Assembly: GCA_003118195.1 (NCBI GenBank)
Contig: BEXV01000432.1
Span: 199,663 to 213,043 of the forward strand
Source: Hemicentrotus pulcherrimus
Lineage: Eukaryota; Echinodermata; Echinoidea; Camarodonta; Strongylocentrotidae
DNA length: 13,381 nucleotides
Direction of reading: 5' to 3'
In this document: positions 1-7,908 of the stretch, piece after piece
How positions within the stretch are numbered: position 1 is the first letter of the stretch
Layout of the letters: the number at the start of each line of letters is the position of its first letter
Position numbers and translations under genes: made by a program
Notes under the pieces: model-generated
The model's input: only the letters and a program-made list of their open reading frames with translations
The model's database searches: none
What the model was told of the DNA's origin: nothing

Positions 1-209
1 GCAAGTTTGGTGTACTGATTTGCACACCTAACCTGCACACTTCGCGGTATGGTCTGTTTCGGTCTCTAAAGAGAGAGCCGACCCTACCCCAATAAGAGGC
101 TAACGAACGAAAGAGACGGAAAAATTCGGTTTAGGCCTACTTATACTAGGTCTAACTAGTCTAAGCTAGGACTAGGACTAGGAGTAGGGCCCAGAGGAGT
201 GAAAAATAC
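1..209 (-). other. Start of intron 1 of the left-hand gene, with a CTAG-rich tract
   Basis: This is the part of the first intron that lies in the window, downstream of the exon 210-593 donor when read on the minus strand. The donor reads CTCAAG|GTATTT, with the intron GT at 209-208. The reading frame stays open for a further 17 codons past the donor before a stop, and those codons are low-complexity Pro/Ser, which suits intron read-through rather than coding. Positions 130-188 are a degenerate palindromic tract made of AGGCCTA, TAGGTCTA, CTAGTCTA and repeated CTAGGA units. No other feature is visible. The acceptor and second exon are outside the window. Confidence 0.6.
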
Positions 210-593
210 CTTGAGTGAAGTCCCAGGAGGTGCTGAAGTTGCATAATGGCGAACCCTTGCTGCTTGTTCTTTGTCCTTGTCAGTCAGACCATCCACAGCT
301 CCAAGAGTCATCCTCCTAGCTGGTTGTTCAGTTTTGACATCAATGTCCAAGTCCGCCATTCGGTTAATCATCCATTTGGTATTTTTAGCAGGTGCCACGT
401 TCGTCGCACTTCCACGCCCGCCAGCTCCGCGGCCTGCTCCCCTTCCCTGCCCGTACAGCCCAGGAGCTGCTGTGGCGGGACGTCCATTCTCAAATGAACT
501 TGGCGTCGCTCGGGATTCAAGTCTAGCGGATGCCGAGGATGGCCTAAATGGCTTTCCCGGCCTCTTTATAGATGGCATGGTACTAGTATTCAT
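210..593 (-). CDS. First coding exon of an unrecognised protein with an Arg/Gly-rich N-terminal tail (partial gene)
   Basis: I do not recognise the product. The exon runs from an ATG at 593-591 to a canonical donor, CTCAAG|GTA, at 210/209. It is exactly 128 codons, so the intron is phase 0. An in-frame TAA at 623-621 upstream supports 593 as the start, with Met6 (578-576) as an alternative. Residues 1-70 are basic and disorder-like, rich in Arg, Pro, Ser, Ala and Gly, with a GR-rich core GQGRGAGRGAGGRG at about 48-61. Residues 71-128 are more ordinary and begin NTKWMINRMADLDIDVKTEQ. The exon is clearly GC-richer than the AT-rich surroundings, as expected of real coding sequence. The composition loosely resembles the basic tails of some ciliary proteins such as IFT74. 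That is resemblance of composition only, because I could not align it to the IFT74 sequence I remember. The overlapping plus-strand frames in the same interval are read as shadows. Confidence 0.72.
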
Positions 594-900
594 GAAAATA
601 AGTAGTTTGGAAAATGAGTTTTAACTTTTTGTTTCGTCGATGTGCAAAAGTCGACCAGTCTCAACACTCATCTGGAAAGCCAAGATTTTGACTTTTGGCT
701 TCCACTGCACTGCCACTGCACTGTTCATCGCAATAAATCTCTCAAAATAGATTCACTTTGATATTTCTGATCCGTCTCAGCCATGCCCAAAAGGTGCTAT
801 GTAGAAACTTTCACTTGTAAACGTCCTACATCGAGATGGATGTTCTAATATGAAATTTTGCCAAATAAGTAGCTTTGGTCCTGCTCCTGGTTCGAAATGC
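594..900 (-). promoter_or_regulatory. Putative 5' UTR and proximal promoter of the left-hand gene
   Basis: The segment lies immediately upstream of the ATG at 593, so it should contain the leader and core promoter. I see no convincing TATA box or initiator. Visible structure is limited. An inverted repeat at 636-655 has arms GTCGA and TCGAC around an 11-nt centre. A perfect tandem of two 11-bp units, CCACTGCACTG, lies at 702-723. Assignment as a promoter rests on position only. Confidence 0.3.
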
Positions 901-1888
901 ACCGTGTAATTCAACCCGACCTCGATTTGCGTTTATCGATATGTATTATGCACGAACAATCAATCAATCCACCTTTTTTGTACTGTACACATCACACATA
1001 CACAAGCCGAGTAATTTTCTGTAGTCTGAATTTCAGTCTCTTGTTTCAATATAATGAAAATTTGGGAGCATCCCGTTTCGTTTGCACCATTTTCTAATTA
1101 AAATTAATATCAGAATATACAAATTTATATTGTATAATATAATATCGGTAACATATTTCGTGCTTCTCTACACTTTTTATTTAATATCAATCAAAATGTG
1201 GCCATTAACGTACTGTGTTTCTTCGGAGTAGACTAGGTTCTACCAACGGATCCCCCCCACCCCCTGATAAAGCTTCGTCTGTAACTATGGTTGCATTCAC
1301 TAAACGGCAGAGTGCCCCGTTGGACGTCAATGCGCTGAACCGACTCGAGTTTATTTTGGTAGACTCATCGTCTCTGTCTATAATACATGTCTTCAACAAA
1401 AGAAAACATGCTTGAACATTTATAGATCGCTGGTTCTTTAGAACTTCCAAGGTGCTAAATCCATTTTTGTTTTCATGTTGCTTGTAAGTGGAGTGTACCG
1501 GTTTCTTGTACCAGTATTTGAAGGTTTACATAAAATGGCACTATTTTCTGGAATTGTTATTCCTGTTCCCACAAACAGAAACTTAAGTTACAGCTGTATT
1601 TCCAATACTCCTATTCACCAGTTAAGTCCAACTTGTTTCAGTCAGGAGTGAAGCTGCCATAGGGACATGATTAATTTGCTAGACCTTGGAATGATAGATT
1701 GGGGGATTTTTCTTGAAATTTTATTCCTCAACAGTTCTCAAGCCTGAAGATACAGAAGCTAGTTTATTGTAATCTAATTGCCTTTAATATTATTCAAAAT
1801 AAATAAATTGGTTAAATAGTAATATAGCATGCAAATCTACCACTATCTCTAGCTCAATCCTCCTTACTACCTCCCTGTATCACCTTCC
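901..1888. other. Intergenic DNA with no gene seen
   Basis: This is mostly AT-rich sequence with stops in all frames. A GC-richer patch at about 1235-1400 is open on both strands (frames of 66 and 81 codons) but shows no codon signature, splice pairing or recognisable protein, so I do not call a gene. It contains a short C-run at 1252-1258. It may hold distal regulatory sequence for the gene starting at 593, but nothing in the sequence demonstrates that. Confidence 0.5.
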
Positions 1889-1910
1889 TTCTCTCTCTCT
1901 CTTTCTTCTC

Positions 1911-1980
<70 letters not shown>

Positions 1981-1986
1981 CCTCTC
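1889..1986. repeat. (TC)n microsatellite
   Basis: This is a pyrimidine tract. Positions 1915-1978 are a perfect run of 32 TC dinucleotides, flanked on the left by interrupted CT/TTCT repeats (from about 1889) and on the right by CCCCTCTCCC. Such tracts are length-polymorphic in populations and can form triplex (H-DNA) structure. On the minus strand it reads as a (GA)n tract. Confidence 0.97.
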
Positions 1987-2410
1987 CCAAACTCTCTCAT
2001 TTATTTCATATACCCTGTATTTCAGATACATATAATCCTATTACAGGTAGCTAGCATATATTTAATTTATCAGATACTGTAGAGAAATGCATTAGAAAAT
2101 TTCAATTTTGCATTTGAAGAGGGTAGCAAGAAAAAAAAAGTACTCTGTAGTTGGGAAGCATCATAAGCTATAGCACAAGCAAACTGCTTAGGATGGAATG
2201 GGCTCCAGCCCTCACAAAGATTTGAGGTATCACTGAAACAGTATACATTTTTACCAAATTGACCAAATGTAAAGTTGATCAAGCCTACACTACAAAATTC
2301 ATTTGTCTTCCAAAATCTTTTTTTTTTAATGGAAATCAAACTAATAGAAAATCTGAAGAAGTTCCACCCCAATTGAAAATTATGTGTGCAATGTGAAAGA
2401 GAAGAAAAAA
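1987..2410. other. AT-rich intergenic DNA with no gene seen
   Basis: Minus-strand reading gives a 122-codon frame over 2070-2438, but its start is a Phe-rich stretch made by the poly-A tracts near 2400 and 2320. The rest shows no domain, splice context or codon bias. I regard it as a chance frame. Confidence 0.5.
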
Positions 2411-2483
2411 ACAAGAAAAAAAAACATGATGAAAACAAGAAAAAAAAAACATGATGAAAACAAGAAAAAAAAACATGATGAAA
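2411..2483. repeat. Three tandem copies of a 24-bp A-rich unit
   Basis: The unit is ACAAG + A(9-10) + CATGATGAAA, repeated at 2411-2434, 2435-2459 and 2460-2483. Copies are identical except that the middle one has a single extra A in the homopolymer. This near-perfect identity points to recent slippage or unequal exchange. Confidence 0.95.
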
Positions 2484-3260
2484 ACAAAAGAAAATGTAGA
2501 AAACTCAAGTTCAATAACAAACTACAGATAATGACATATTTTAATGTCCTAAAATGCATTTAATAACTGTTTTGTGTGTTTGTTTGTGCTCAGTGTCAAC
2601 AATATATAATTTACTACAACTAATCTTTCAAATCATCAACTTTTAACAAAAAGCTACAGGCCTCAAAATCAAGCATGGAACATGAATATTTGATACTCAC
2701 TTTATGTACATGTTGACATATATATCTGCTTACTTGGGCGCAATCAACCAAGTTGTTACACACAAAAATACACATTGGTGATGGTGACAATGTCTACAGC
2801 ACAATTTGATCATTTTCAGTACAAAAAAACTATTATAATGTACATCGTCACATTCAATGCTAAAAGAAAAAGAAAAAAATCAATATATTAAAATTATACA
2901 TATATATTTATCAATTCACTAATTATGTTGCCTGGGCTTTCAAATGATTCAGTTAGGGAGAATAATCAGAAAAAGGTCACACCGGTAAACATCATTATTT
3001 TGTGGTGTAACAAAAAATCACATTTAACCTGTGGAATCACTTAATAAGGAACAACCCAATCAAATGTGAAAATAAAATGAAATTATTATTGCTGGATTTC
3101 AATTTTGGTATAATTACCAATTCATACACCTTTTTTGTTTGTTTGCTGGGGAGGGCATTATCAACTTTACTGTCATTCACATTCCATGTAAAATGGTTTC
3201 AGAAGCTCATAAAGATGAAAGAACAAAATAATTCAACTTTTGTTTTCAAGAAATATTTGT
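2484..3260. other. AT-rich intergenic DNA or 3' UTR with no gene seen
   Basis: No coding signature is present. The only plus-strand frame of note (99 codons, 3077-3376) runs through repeat sequence and ends in a T-rich run that translates to Phe and Val, so it is not credible as a gene. One ACCGGTA palindrome-like site lies at 2981-2987. Confidence 0.45.
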
Positions 3261-3333
3261 CTGTTAAGAGGCAGAAGGGCGATAACCCTCTCTGTTATTT
3301 GATTCAAGGTAACGCCTTTCTGGCTCTAAGCAG
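3261..3333. repeat. Hairpin-motif family, copy 1: facing arms
   Basis: The left arm at 3261-3289 (CTGTTAAGAGGCAGAAGGGC followed by GATAACCCT) faces a right arm at 3306-3333 (AAGGTAACGCCTTTCTGGC followed by TCTAAGCAG). The right arm reverse-complemented matches the left at about four of five positions, so a stem of about 28 bp with a loop of about 16 nt is possible. The arm sequence recurs in at least six other clusters to the right. Confidence 0.75.
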
Positions 3334-3440
3334 ATATTTTTTCTTTTTTGTTGTTGTTGTTGTTTCTGAATCATAAGCAAATCACATACAATGGTAATGG
3401 CGGGATCTGACAACACATGACTGTCTTATGCTGCATTATT

Positions 3441-3506
3441 GTAGAGCGCTTAGAGACTTCTGACAAAGTGTTAGGCGCTATATAAGCAGATATTATTATT
3501 ATTATT
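3441..3506 (+). mobile_element. Short interspersed element tail, GCGC...TATATAA...(ATT)n type
   Basis: The stretch contains TAGAGCGCTTAGAGAC, then GGCGCTATATAAGCAGAT, and ends in five ATT units. This is the shape of a widespread animal SINE/LINE-type 3' end: an AGCGCTTAGAGA box, a GCGCTATATAA box and a terminal ATT microsatellite used in reverse-transcriptase priming. Only the 3' part is recognisable, and I see no RNA polymerase III A and B boxes upstream. A more degenerate copy lies at 7848-7908. Confidence 0.6.
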
Positions 3507-3604
3507 GTTTGGTCTGATGAGAGAGAGAGCATGAAGAATGCATTTTTGATTCTCAAGAGAATTCCTTATTTATCCTGAAAGGCAGTAAGTCACCAGTTTA
3601 TGCA

Positions 3605-3634
3605 GTGTTAACAACCTTCTGGCTCCAAACAGAC
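3605..3634. repeat. Hairpin-motif family, copy 2: single arm
   Basis: One right-type arm, GTTAACAACCTTCTGGCTC followed by CAAACAGA. It is related to the right arms of the other copies, but no facing partner is evident nearby. Confidence 0.6.
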
Positions 3635-3654
3635 AATATAACTGCTTCTGTATG

Positions 3655-4063
3655 ATCTTAGAGAGAAGGATGAGTTCTGGAAAGAGGTGAAAAATAATTT
3701 GTGAGCATTATCATTCCTATAATGCAAGTGTGGAAGAACATCAGATAAGACATGTTCCCTAAAATGCATGGCTCTTCAAATGCCTTCATATTCTAAATAG
3801 GTCATGTAACATCCTAAAACCCGGGGGTAGGATTTTAACGCCACTTGTTTGTGTAGTCCCATATACATCTTTCTGTGTACAGTGTTTGTAACTTTGCCGA
3901 GATTTGGCCAAATTTCTTATCATTTAAATGATTCCAGAACCTTGAAATACACACGAATACATATATACCGGTACTAGGTGATCAACCTTTTCAGATAGAT
4001 TCCACACCGTTTCTTTCACAATGCAGTCACATGACCAGAACTCAACTTTATCTTTAAACATAT
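3655..4063 (+). repeat. ~400-bp dispersed repeat, copy A (inverted partner at 10152-10517)
   Basis: Reading rightwards, this stretch matches the reverse complement of 10152-10517 almost end to end. Shared blocks include AATAATTTGTGAG (AATATAATTTGTGAA in B), GCAAGTGTGGAA, ACATCAGATAAGACATGTTC, GGCTCTTCAAATGCCTTCAT, TGTGTAGTCCCATATACATC and ATGACCAGAACTCAACTT. By eye about four of five positions agree, with three larger indels of 6, 12 and 21 nt and copy A the longer each time. Its right end abuts hairpin-motif copy 3. I do not recognise the family. No terminal inverted repeats or target duplication are evident. Confidence 0.85.
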
Positions 4064-4151
4064 TAAGTATAGTCTGTTGAGAGCCAGAAGGGCAATAACC
4101 CTGTAAAAGAGTGAATGCTTTTCTGACTTTCACGAAATGATATGCTTTCAT
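3924..4151 (-). other. Short open frame inside dispersed repeat copy A
   Basis: The frame has 75 codons from an ATG at 4151. Its part containing KDKVEFWSCDCIVKETVWN is matched by the corresponding frame of copy B on the plus strand (KDEVEFWSCDCIVKETVWN). In the 27 codons best aligned, seven codons differ and four of those are silent third-position changes, which is what a formerly selected frame would show. However, nucleotide similarity continues unchanged past the stop codons, and the N-terminal third of this frame lies outside the repeat, in hairpin-motif copy 3. I do not recognise the peptide. It is at best a relic of an element- or gene-derived exon. Confidence 0.25.
4073..4132. repeat. 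Hairpin-motif family, copy 3: facing arms
   Basis: The left arm at 4073-4102 (TCTGTTGAGAGCCAGAAGGG then CAATAACCCT) faces a degenerate right arm at 4109-4132 (GAGTGAATGCTTTTCTGAC then TTTCA). The left arm is one of the best-preserved examples of the family. The copy sits directly beside the right boundary of the ~400-bp repeat. Confidence 0.7.
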
Positions 4152-5078
4152 CTTATATCACTTTGAATGAATGAATGAAAATGTACATCATATTTTACCT
4201 ATTATCAAGCACTCTTTATCTATTTCCGAGTAAAAGTAAAAGTAAATGAAACATTTTCCATTGTTATAATGAGGAGTGTTGTACATATAATCAAATGAAA
4301 TACGATTTTTAATTTTTATTGATACAAAATAAGACTTCTAGCATCAACTAACTAATTTATCAATCAAATAAACTCTATGAAAACATCTTATAATTCTTTA
4401 TTCCACCACTCAATGGCTAGCTTTGATTACCCATTAAATTCCTAGCAATATATTCCAGAATTTTCATGGGCAAACTTCATATTTCAGACTTGGTGGAAAA
4501 TACAAAATGTCAGCCTACATATATCCAACAGCGGCTAATTGCCACTTCAAATTGAAAGTTCTTTATCATAAACTATGTTTAGCAATACTCATTTATCAAC
4601 TGCTTCATAATACAAGGGAATGTTCACAAGTGTGTGATATCAACAAATGTTTGTTTAGTTCCCTTTATCTATATGTCCATGATGATGCTATATTTTAACT
4701 AAGGTAACCAATTTCTTAAACTGAACTCGAAGTGTCCATTTTGCCAGCAAAATAGTTTTGACTTTAGCTAATTACCTCTGCTTTTAATTGCAAAAATAGG
4801 TCTGATATTTTGTTAAAGCCTGGGTATGCAAAAAACTATTCTACAATGAATGTACAAATGTTGCCTATAACATTAAGTAGTCAGTCACTCTTCTGCCCAA
4901 AGGATAACAATTGTAAATCATGATCATATTGCTCTAGAGTCTAGACACACAACACAAACTCTCCTTTATAATACAATTGCACGGTGTTTGTAATTTAGAG
5001 TGCTTTGGTTTCAAGTACAAATTCTTATTACTGTCACATGACCTTCAACATATCCTTTTATAGGAACCAGACAAATAA
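4152..5078. other. AT-rich intergenic DNA or 3' UTR with no gene seen
   Basis: Stops are dense in all frames. A short TGAA repeat lies at about 4164-4176. The 63-codon plus-strand frame at 4507-4698 has no homology I recognise and no supporting signals. Nothing else structured was seen apart from small palindromes such as TCTAGAGTCTAGA near 4933. Confidence 0.5.
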
Positions 5079-5106
5079 TCAATGCCCTCTTGGGTCTCAA
5101 CAGAGA
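5079..5106. repeat. Hairpin-motif family, copy 4: single arm beside a candidate transposon
   Basis: The right-type arm is ATCAATGCCCTCTTGGGTC followed by TCAACAGAG. Its end runs into the AGAGAT flank of the candidate inverted-repeat element that starts at 5110, so a partner arm, if there was one, may have been separated by that insertion. Confidence 0.6.
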
Positions 5107-5109
5107 GAT

Positions 5110-5482
5110 CAGACCTGCCAAAAACTGTATTTTCTAATCCCAAAAGTTGAATTTTACTGACAAAAGTTGTATTCTTAAAAATAAACTGTTAACACGTGGA
5201 TCATTGCCTTGTACAGTTCCTACATACAGGAAGAATTTTTTGCATGGATCATTGCTCGAATATGCATGATTTCATCATGACTGGTGTGTTCGATGAACCA
5301 ATGAATATCCCCAAATTGGTGATGTGAGATGCTTGTAGGATAATTTACAGGACAAAATGGGCATTTTGCCATTGGAAAAGTTTTTTGTTTGTTTTGGAAA
5401 ATTGTATTTTATTGAGGAAAATCGTATTTGCTTCTAAAAAATCGTACAAAATAAGATTACATCGTACTGGTTGGCAGTTCTG
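5110..5482. mobile_element. Candidate 373-bp non-autonomous DNA transposon (MITE-like)
   Basis: The left end CAGACCTGCCAA (5110-5121) and the reverse complement of the right end, CAGAACTGCCAA (5471-5482), agree at 11 of 12 positions, with weaker matching inward. The hexamer AGAGAT lies immediately outside both ends, at 5104-5109 and 5483-5488, as a target-site duplication would. The interior has no open frame of useful length. Near the right end it has repeated subterminal ATCGTAT/ATCGTAC words. CAG...CTG termini recall hAT-type elements, but those normally duplicate 8 bp, so the superfamily is left open. Confidence 0.5.
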
Positions 5483-5528
5483 AGAGATGGAGAGAAAGAA
5501 GAATGTTATCTTACATCACTCAACAAAG

Positions 5529-5612
5529 AGTTAATGTCCATATGGCTCCAAGCAGAGGCCAAAGACCATTAACCCACATCAAAGAGTTAATGCCCCTTCT
5601 GGTTCTCCAATG
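5529..5612. repeat. Hairpin-motif family, copy 5: three arms
   Basis: A right-type arm at 5529-5557 (AGTTAATGTCCATATGGCTC then CAAGCAGAG) is followed by a degenerate left-type arm at 5556-5575 (AGGCCAAAGACCATTAACCC). A second right-type arm lies at 5585-5612 (GTTAATGCCCCTTCTGGTTC then TCCAATGAG). Alternative stems could pair the middle arm with either neighbour. Confidence 0.65.
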
Positions 5613-6200
5613 AGTATATGTGACACAGTCCTATTCAAATGCATAGTGGCTATTGGCAGCACCAGTGCATTTAAGCAAAATTTGCATGCTTCATAAAAAC
5701 TAGTATGCTAATATGAGTGAATAATAACATTACAGTAATACACTTATAATCTGCTATTTGAAATAATGGATGTGATATTCCATCACCTAGCACAAAAAGT
5801 GGGTTCATATTTTTAATCATGATTTAACTTCTATTAAATTGGCCCGGTTTGTGTTTTAAATGAAATTTAAATGAATTAAATTCTTTATTAGATTTGTTTA
5901 ACTTTAAACTATGACATACTGCTCTACTATCCACTGTGAGTCCTTCAGCACATACCTAGTTGATTTGCAAATTTTTGCCAAAATAGAAAATATGTTATTG
6001 ACTTGTATTTGCAAAATAAAGAATTCGTTCACAAGAGGATACTATATCAAATTGAAATAGGAACATTGAAGCCATGTTTCAAGAAGTTCAAATGAACATT
6101 TCTTCTCAGTATTTTGAATCGACTTGGGTTACTGATTACATCCGCAGGTTGAAAATATCAGTGACAAAAAGGAGTTATAGAATGTTGAAGATTGGGTGTG
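5613..6200. other. AT-rich intergenic DNA or 3' UTR with no gene seen
   Basis: There are no open frames of note, no splice-site pairs and no recognisable repeats apart from the flanking features. Confidence 0.5.
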
Positions 6201-6268
6201 GCAGATGGGAGGAGAGGGCGGGGTTGAGGTGGCCATGCACCCTCTAAGTACCCCTGGATCTGCCTCTG
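6201..6268 (+). mobile_element. Degenerate hAT-like element end (one side only)
   Basis: The 15-mer at 6254-6268, read on the minus strand, is CAGAGGCAGATCCAG. As I recall, this differs at two positions from CAGGGGCGGATCCAG, a terminal sequence of abundant hAT-type non-autonomous elements in many invertebrate genomes. The adjoining G-rich stretch on the plus strand (GGGAGGAGAGGGCGGGG and GTGGCCATGCACCC) also fits the interior of such elements. No matching opposite end or target duplication is visible, so this would be a truncated relic. Confidence 0.3.
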
Positions 6269-6371
6269 TTCAACAAAGTCCAGTGATATACCACAAGCAG
6301 CAATTTGAATCTTAATCTCACTTTATAAAAAAGCATGATAATTGATACCGGTATGTATTCTGAATGATAAC

Positions 6372-6452
6372 ATCTGCTCAGAGCCAGAAGGGCATTCACA
6401 CGTCGTTTAAAAGCATCAACAGGGTTAATGCCCTTCTTGCTCCCCAACAGAT
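6372..6452. repeat. Hairpin-motif family, copy 6: facing arms
   Basis: The left arm at 6373-6396 (TCTGCTCAGAGCCAGAAGGG then CATT) faces a right arm at 6422-6451 (GGGTTAATGCCCTTCTTGC then TCCCCAACAGA). The core GCCAGAAGGGCATT pairs with AATGCCCTTCTTGC except at one position, so a stem with a loop of about 25 nt is plausible. Confidence 0.75.
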
Positions 6453-6654
6453 GACAAATTTCGTGGAAATTTTACTCGTGCAATGTAGTGCCAACTATTC
6501 ACAAGATATTTATAAACCTTATCTTTAAATAAAACATACACTGCTACAGAGTGAGACAAACTCATGCACACTCAATTGCCGGTTCTCAATATGGCTGTTT
6601 AAATAAGGAATTACACACGGATAGCTTTAACTGTAAACTTTAAATGTAACACAG

Positions 6655-6687
6655 AGCTACCACCCCTCTGGCGCTCAACAGAGTTAC
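6655..6687. repeat. Hairpin-motif family, copy 7: single arm
   Basis: A degenerate right-type arm, GCTACCACCCCTCTGGCGC followed by TCAACAGAG. It keeps the CCTCTGGCGCTCAACAGA part of the family consensus. It is the rightmost convincing member. Confidence 0.5.
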
Positions 6688-7847
6688 TTCCACATTCTCT
6701 GTTTTGTTCGTTCTTTTCAGTAAGGTAAGAAATATATCCCTTCTATACGGCAGCTGTATCAACAGTATTTGTATTCAGAAATAACATATACAAACACCGT
6801 ATCCTTGATCTGTGCTGAATATTTTGCAAATCTTTGGTGAGGTTGTCTATTGACATTTAACATCTTTAAATATTTCTTCAACTTTTAAGCACATCACTTT
6901 ATAAAACAAAAAGCTTGGTATATACAAGGCATACATGTACTAATATGCAAACATGGCTTTGTTTTTTGTTAGTGCACATACATGTACAAACCATCTACAA
7001 ATGGACCAACCATTCTCTATACATACATGTACCCTAAAGTTCAACCCCCCCCCCCCTCAATTTAACAAGCTATGGTACAGTATATTAGTACTCTGTTGAG
7101 ACAGGCATGATTCCATTTTTTTTTTTCAACAGAACAAACAAAAGCTAATTTAATACAGAAATGAAGAAGAAAAAAATATCCACATTTTGGCATGTCAAAT
7201 TATTATCAAATGTATAGATACCATCATAACTTTGTTAACAGTGAGCACAGCAGTTTAATATCAAATAATTCTACCTAATGGCAAGAAAAAATAACTCACA
7301 TGGACAGTCTTTTTTACACATCTTTTTTCTTCATGTGTTATATTACATGTAGTTCTGATTCCACACCTCATGGATCAATATCAATAAATTTCAAAAATGA
7401 TTTTTTTTTTTCCCTTCCTGTTAATGTAAACCCAAATAAAATATTACAAGTCAATGAAGTCATCCATTGCTATTCTGCCAAAATCACCCCCTGTACAATT
7501 GCAAAAATAATAATAAATTTCATAACAATCTTAATGCTTTGCACTGATAAACATTAGATATTGGGAATGGTACAATTCTTTATACACAATCATGTAAAAG
7601 TACAAATTAAACTTTGAAATATAAATCAATACCTAGGCCTGAGAGCATATCATACAATTGCCATTTGGTTGCAGTCTGTTTGCAAGAATGATAAAATCTT
7701 AACTCATAAGAATAATATCTGATAAAACTCAAAATTATGATGTGTCTAGACTTCTTGATGCACAAAATACCTTTTCATATTATAAGATTTGTATACTTCT
7801 CTTTGTTGATTCCTTTTGTGTGATTTATTTCTCTACTCATTCATGCC
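6688..7847. other. AT-rich intergenic DNA or 3' UTR with no gene seen
   Basis: The stretch holds three ATACATGTAC decamers at 6931-6940, 6978-6987 and 7023-7032, and a run of 12 C at 7045-7056. The 85-codon plus-strand frame at 7300-7557 has a Phe/Ser-rich, AT-driven composition and no supporting signal. I see no gene. Confidence 0.5.
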
Positions 7848-7908
7848 TGTACAGCGCATAGAGAAAGTTTGTTTATTATGCGATCTATAAATATTGTATA
7901 TTATTATT
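7848..7908 (+). mobile_element. Second, degenerate GCGC...(ATT)n element tail
   Basis: TGTACAGCGCATAGAGAAAG, then ATTATGCGATCTATAAATAT, and a terminal ATT run reproduce the box order and spacing of the tail at 3441-3506 in the same orientation. The boxes carry point changes, such as GCGATCTATAA for GCGCTATATAA, so this copy looks older. The 5' extent cannot be fixed. Confidence 0.5.

Noticed and set aside
246..624. Plus-strand open frames of 83 and 117 codons over the left exon
   Set aside because: They lie antisense to the minus-strand exon with its upstream stop, ATG and phase-0 donor. They are open because that exon is GC-rich, and they show no family motif.
1205..1450. Overlapping 81-codon minus and 66-codon plus frames
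   Set aside because: Both strands are open over the same patch, neither product is recognisable, and no splice-site pairs frame them. Treated as chance frames in a GC-richer patch.
2070..2438. 122-codon minus-strand frame
   Set aside because: Its N-terminus is Phe/Ser coding produced by the A-rich tandem repeat and poly-A tracts. There is no domain, splice context or codon bias.
3077..3376. 99-codon plus-strand frame
   Set aside because: It runs through hairpin-motif copy 1 and ends in a T/GTT run that gives poly-Phe and poly-Val. It is not a plausible protein.
6244..6447. 67-codon minus-strand frame
   Set aside because: It is made largely of hairpin-motif copy 6 and the hAT-like end, so it is repeat sequence read by chance.
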